Assembly: GCA_029287335.1 (NCBI GenBank)
Contig: JARFRI010000193.1
Coordinates: forward strand, 1 to 9,291
Origin: Phycisphaera sp.
GTDB taxonomy: Bacteria > Planctomycetota > Phycisphaerae > Phycisphaerales > Phycisphaeraceae
DNA: 9,291 bases
Direction: 5' to 3'
Shown here: positions 6,296 to 9,291 of the stretch, in pieces
How positions within the stretch are numbered: the first letter of the stretch is position 1
How the letters are laid out: every line of letters starts with the position of its first letter
Program-made: the position numbers and the translations under genes
The notes under the pieces: generated by a model
What the model was told of the DNA's origin: nothing
Database searches by the model: none
Seen by the model: the letters and a program-made list of their open reading frames with translations, nothing else

Positions 6296-9291
6296 ATGCC
6301 CCGCGACCTTACCCAAATCGCCGAGCTTATCAACCATGCGATGGCCGGCGATCGGCACCGCCTGCGTCGGCTCCTGCGCGCGATCGAACAGGCCAGCCAC
6401 AACGACAAGCCCTACGGCCCGAGCCTCGACAAGCTGCAACGCGAGTTGGACGCGTCTGTCGAGATCTGCAAGCAGCGCCGCGCGGGCGTGCCGAAGATCG
6501 TGCTGCCCGATGAGTTGCCGATCACATCACGCGCCCAAGAGATCATCGACACGGTGCGCGAGCACCAGGTGGTGGTTGTGGCCGGCGAGACGGGCTCGGG
6601 TAAGTCGACGCAGTTGCCCAAGCTGATGCTACAGATGGGCCGGGGGGTGGAGGGGGTGATTGGGCATACCCAGCCAAGGCGACTGGCCGCGCGGTCGGTG
6701 GCACAGCGGGTATCCGAAGAGTTGAGTTCGCCGCTGGGTCAGCATGTGGGCTACAAGATCCGCTTTGCCGACAAGACTAACCCGAAGACCTACATCAAGC
6801 TGATGACCGATGGGGTGCTGCTCGCGGAGGCAACGCGGGAGCGGTTCTTTGATGCGTACGACACACTGATCATTGATGAGGCGCACGAGCGCTCGCTCAA
6901 TATCGATTTCCTGCTCGGCCACATTCGTCAGATTTTGCCAAAGCGTCCAGACCTGCGCGTGATCATCACCTCGGCGACGATTGATACCCAGCGCTTTGCC
7001 GAGCACTTTGGCATCGCGACGAGGGATGGTCTTGAGCCCGCGCCGGTGATCGAGGTATCGGGCCGGACCTACCCGGTCGAGGTGCGCTATCAGCCGATCG
7101 AGCCAGATGAGTTTGGCGAAGTGCCCGACGAATCCGAAGCGGTGGCCCATGCGATCGAGGGCTTGGAGCGTAGCGGCGATGTGCTGGTATTCATGCCTAC
7201 GGAGCGCGACATCCGCGATTGCTGTGAGCTGTTGCAGCGCAGGCAGCCGGGTAGCGAAGTCCTGCCGCTCTATGCGCGTCTGACCAACGCACAGCAGCAG
7301 GCGATCTTCGCGAGCAGTCCGAAGCGCAAGATTGTTGTTGCGACGAATGTGGCCGAGTCTTCGTTGACGGTGCCGGGGATTCGTTACGTGGTGGACACAG
7401 GAACCGCACGGGTCAGTCGCTATTCGCCCAACTCGAAGGTGCAGCGCTTGCCGATCGAGGCGGTGAGCCAAGCCAGTTGTGATCAGCGTAAAGGCCGATG
7501 CGGCCGAGTCGGCCCGGGCGTGTGTGTTCGGCTTTATTCGGAGGAAGATTTCCGCGGTCGGGAGGAGTTTACGACGCCGGAGATTTTACGGAGCAACCTG
7601 GCGTCGGTGATTCTTCAGGTGCAGTCGTTGCGCTTTGGTGCGGTGGAGGATTTCCCGTTTATCGATCCGCCTCGGCCGAGTATGGTGCGCGATGGTTACA
7701 AAACGCTGCAAGAGATCGGCGCGCTGGACGGAGACGACAAGGTCAGCGCGTTGGGTAGGCAGTTGTCGCACATGCCGGTGGACCCAAGGGTGGCGCGGAT
7801 GGTGATTGCGGGGCAGGACGAGGGCGTGCTTGAAGATGTGTTGGTGATTGCCTCGGCGTTGGAGATTCAAGACCCGCGCGAACGGCCGATGGATCAACAG
7901 AACAAGGCCGATCAGGCCCATGAACCCTTCGCCGACCTGCGCAGTGATTTCTTGTCTTACCTCAAGCTCTGGGCTTTTTATCACGCGCAGAAAGACAAGC
8001 TCTCGCACAACCAATTGCGCAAGGCCTGCAAGCAGAACTTCCTCAACTACATCCGCATGCGCGAGTGGGTAGATGTCCACCAGCAGCTTCGGCGGATGGT
8101 GCGAGAGTTGGATCGGGGATCGAAACGCAAGCCAGCGGTCAGGCAGGAAAACCCAGCCGACGAAGAGATCGATGACGGCCGCTGCGATGCAATCCACCGC
8201 GCGTTGTTGACCGGCTTGCTCTCGAACATCGCGCAGAAGGGCGACGGGTTTGAGTACAACGGGGCGGGTGGGCAGAAGCTCAATCTTTGGCCGGGCTCGG
8301 CGTTGTTTGCAAGCAAACCCAAGTGGGTTGTTGCGGCGGAGCTGGTCGAGACAACCCGGCGGTATGCACGGACGGTCGGCCGGATTCAGCCGGGCATGAT
8401 CGAGCCGATCGCGGGGCACCTCGTTAAGAAAACGCACAGCGATCCGCGGTGGGTCCGCGAGACGGGTTCAGCGATGTGCAGCGAGAAGGTCTCGCTCTAT
8501 GGCCTGGTGCTCGTGCACGCTCGCCCGGTGCCCGTCGCTCGCGTCAACCCCGCCGAGGCGAGGCAGCTCTTCATCCAACGCGCTTTAGTCGAGGGCGAAT
8601 GGGACTGCGACCTTCCGTTTTACAAAGACAACGCGGCACTACTCGATCATGCCCAATCGCTGGAGGCCAAGGCCCGGCGGCACGGGTTGGTTGTCAACGA
8701 TCACGTGCGTTATGCATTTTATGATCAGCGTCTGCCCGCGACGGTGGTCGACGCCGCGACGCTAATGAAGTGGTACAAGCAGAACGCGCGCGAGCAGCCC
8801 AAGTGCTTGCACATGGACCTGCGGCTACTACTTGCTCAAGCGGTGGAAGAAGTCACCGAGCAGGCGTTCCCGGATAGGTTGCACGTCGAGCAGTCGGCCC
8901 ACAAGCTCGACTACACCTTCGACCCCAGCGACGAGCGCGATGGTTTAACGCTCACGCTGCCGCGCGAGGCGCTGGGACAATTGGATACAAGGCGGTTGGG
9001 GTGGTTGGTGCCGGGCATGCTTGAGCAGAAGCTGATCGCGATGATCAAGGCGCTGCCAAAGGGTTTGCGCAAGACACTTAGCCCGGCCCCGGATGCGGCG
9101 CGCAAAGCGGTTAAGCAACTCCAGTTTGGCGATGGCTCATTCGAGGACGCCGCCGCAGCGGCGCTTAGCAAAGTAGGCGGGCTGAACCTATCTGCATCAG
9201 ACTTCGATCTTGATGCACTGACCGACGCGTTCAAGATGAATGTGCGCGTGCTCGGCAACAAAGGGCAGACGCTAGCCGAGGGGCGCGACCT
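6296..9291 (+). CDS. hrpA: ATP-dependent RNA helicase HrpA, DEAH box (partial, runs off the right edge)
   Basis: The frame is open from the ATG at 6296 to the end of the window, giving 998 codons of a family of about 1300. Residues 16-30 resemble the E. coli HrpA lead. Helicase motifs follow: Walker [10 protein letters not shown] (97-105), TQPRR (125-129), DEAHERS (194-200), SAT (226-228), ATNVAESS motif V, and QRKGRCGRV (397-405) as motif VI. The HA2 domain lies around 460-560 with [13 protein letters not shown]. The OB-fold region is about 634-705, with [10 protein letters not shown] and [15 protein letters not shown]. The HrpA-specific C-terminal region (DUF3418) starts near 715 and is cut at EGRD. 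HrpA remodels RNA and messenger-ribonucleoprotein complexes in the cytoplasm, and E. coli HrpA has been linked to mRNA processing and stalled ribosomes. The 6296 start lacks a Shine-Dalgarno, but a stop at 6233-6235 in this frame leaves no earlier ATG. All catalytic motifs are intact, so the enzyme should be active. Confidence 0.96.
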   Translation, partial: MPRDLTQIAELINHAMAGDRHRLRRLLRAIEQASHNDKPYGPSLDKLQRELDASVEICKQRRAGVPKIVLPDELPITSRAQEIIDTVREHQVVVVAGETGSGKSTQLPKLMLQMGRGVEGVIGHTQPRRLAARSVAQRVSEELSSPLGQHVGYKIRFADKTNPKTYIKLMTDGVLLAEATRERFFDAYDTLIIDEAHERSLNIDFLLGHIRQILPKRPDLRVIITSATIDTQRFAEHFGIATRDGLEPAPVIEVSGRTYPVEVRYQPIEPDEFGEVPDESEAVAHAIEGLERSGDVLVFMPTERDIRDCCELLQRRQPGSEVLPLYARLTNAQQQAIFASSPKRKIVVATNVAESSLTVPGIRYVVDTGTARVSRYSPNSKVQRLPIEAVSQASCDQRKGRCGRVGPGVCVRLYSEEDFRGREEFTTPEILRSNLASVILQVQSLRFGAVEDFPFIDPPRPSMVRDGYKTLQEIGALDGDDKVSALGRQLSHMPVDPRVARMVIAGQDEGVLEDVLVIASALEIQDPRERPMDQQNKADQAHEPFADLRSDFLSYLKLWAFYHAQKDKLSHNQLRKACKQNFLNYIRMREWVDVHQQLRRMVRELDRGSKRKPAVRQENPADEEIDDGRCDAIHRALLTGLLSNIAQKGDGFEYNGAGGQKLNLWPGSALFASKPKWVVAAELVETTRRYARTVGRIQPGMIEPIAGHLVKKTHSDPRWVRETGSAMCSEKVSLYGLVLVHARPVPVARVNPAEARQLFIQRALVEGEWDCDLPFYKDNAALLDHAQSLEAKARRHGLVVNDHVRYAFYDQRLPATVVDAATLMKWYKQNAREQPKCLHMDLRLLLAQAVEEVTEQAFPDRLHVEQSAHKLDYTFDPSDERDGLTLTLPREALGQLDTRRLGWLVPGMLEQKLIAMIKALPKGLRKTLSPAPDAARKAVKQLQFGDGSFEDAAAAALSKVGGLNLSASDFDLDALTDAFKMNVRVLGNKGQTLAEGRD

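Noticed and set aside
6629..8437. Two minus-strand reading frames of about 280 codons (6629-7471 and 7586-8437) opposite hrpA
   Set aside because: They are antisense shadows of highly conserved helicase codons, with no recognisable motifs and no ribosome sites that stand out.

Overview
The window is a gene-dense bacterial chromosomal segment, GC-rich by eye at roughly 60 percent. It carries five same-strand genes, then one gene on the opposite strand, then the first three quarters of a large helicase gene. No mobile element, CRISPR array, tRNA or rRNA was seen. The GC-biased codon use, the style of the first membrane protein, and a DPD-type desaturase next to AlgH and HrpA suggest a planctomycete, possibly of the Phycisphaerae type. 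This assignment is an inference from family resemblance and is not proven by any marker gene in the window.

Bases 1-148 are a comparatively AT-rich leader with no convincing gene. Bases 149-5579 look like one operon of five genes: a polytopic membrane protein of glycosyltransferase-C (GT-C) type, a membrane di-iron fatty acid desaturase, a methyltransferase with an N-terminal four-cysteine knuckle, a GtrB/DPM1-like family 2 glycosyltransferase with a C-terminal membrane domain, and a second small methyltransferase. Three of the four junctions are ATGA stop-start overlaps and the fourth is a 16-base gap, so the genes are probably co-transcribed and translationally coupled. Together they look like a membrane pathway that builds or decorates a lipid-linked sugar or glycolipid. 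In this reading the GT2 enzyme loads a sugar onto a polyprenyl phosphate, the GT-C-like protein uses a lipid-linked donor on the other face, the desaturase modifies an acyl or related lipid chain, and the methyltransferases modify sugar or lipid. The product cannot be named from sequence alone. This cassette is the best candidate for an undescribed system here.

Bases 5613-6173 on the minus strand encode an AlgH/YqgE (UPF0301) family protein, convergent with the operon. A 122-base intergenic region separates it from the divergent hrpA gene, which starts at 6296 and runs off the right edge at 9291. HrpA is a DEAH-box RNA helicase of about 1300 residues in E. coli, so about 998 residues are visible here. 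This right-hand part is housekeeping in character and has no evident functional link to the operon.
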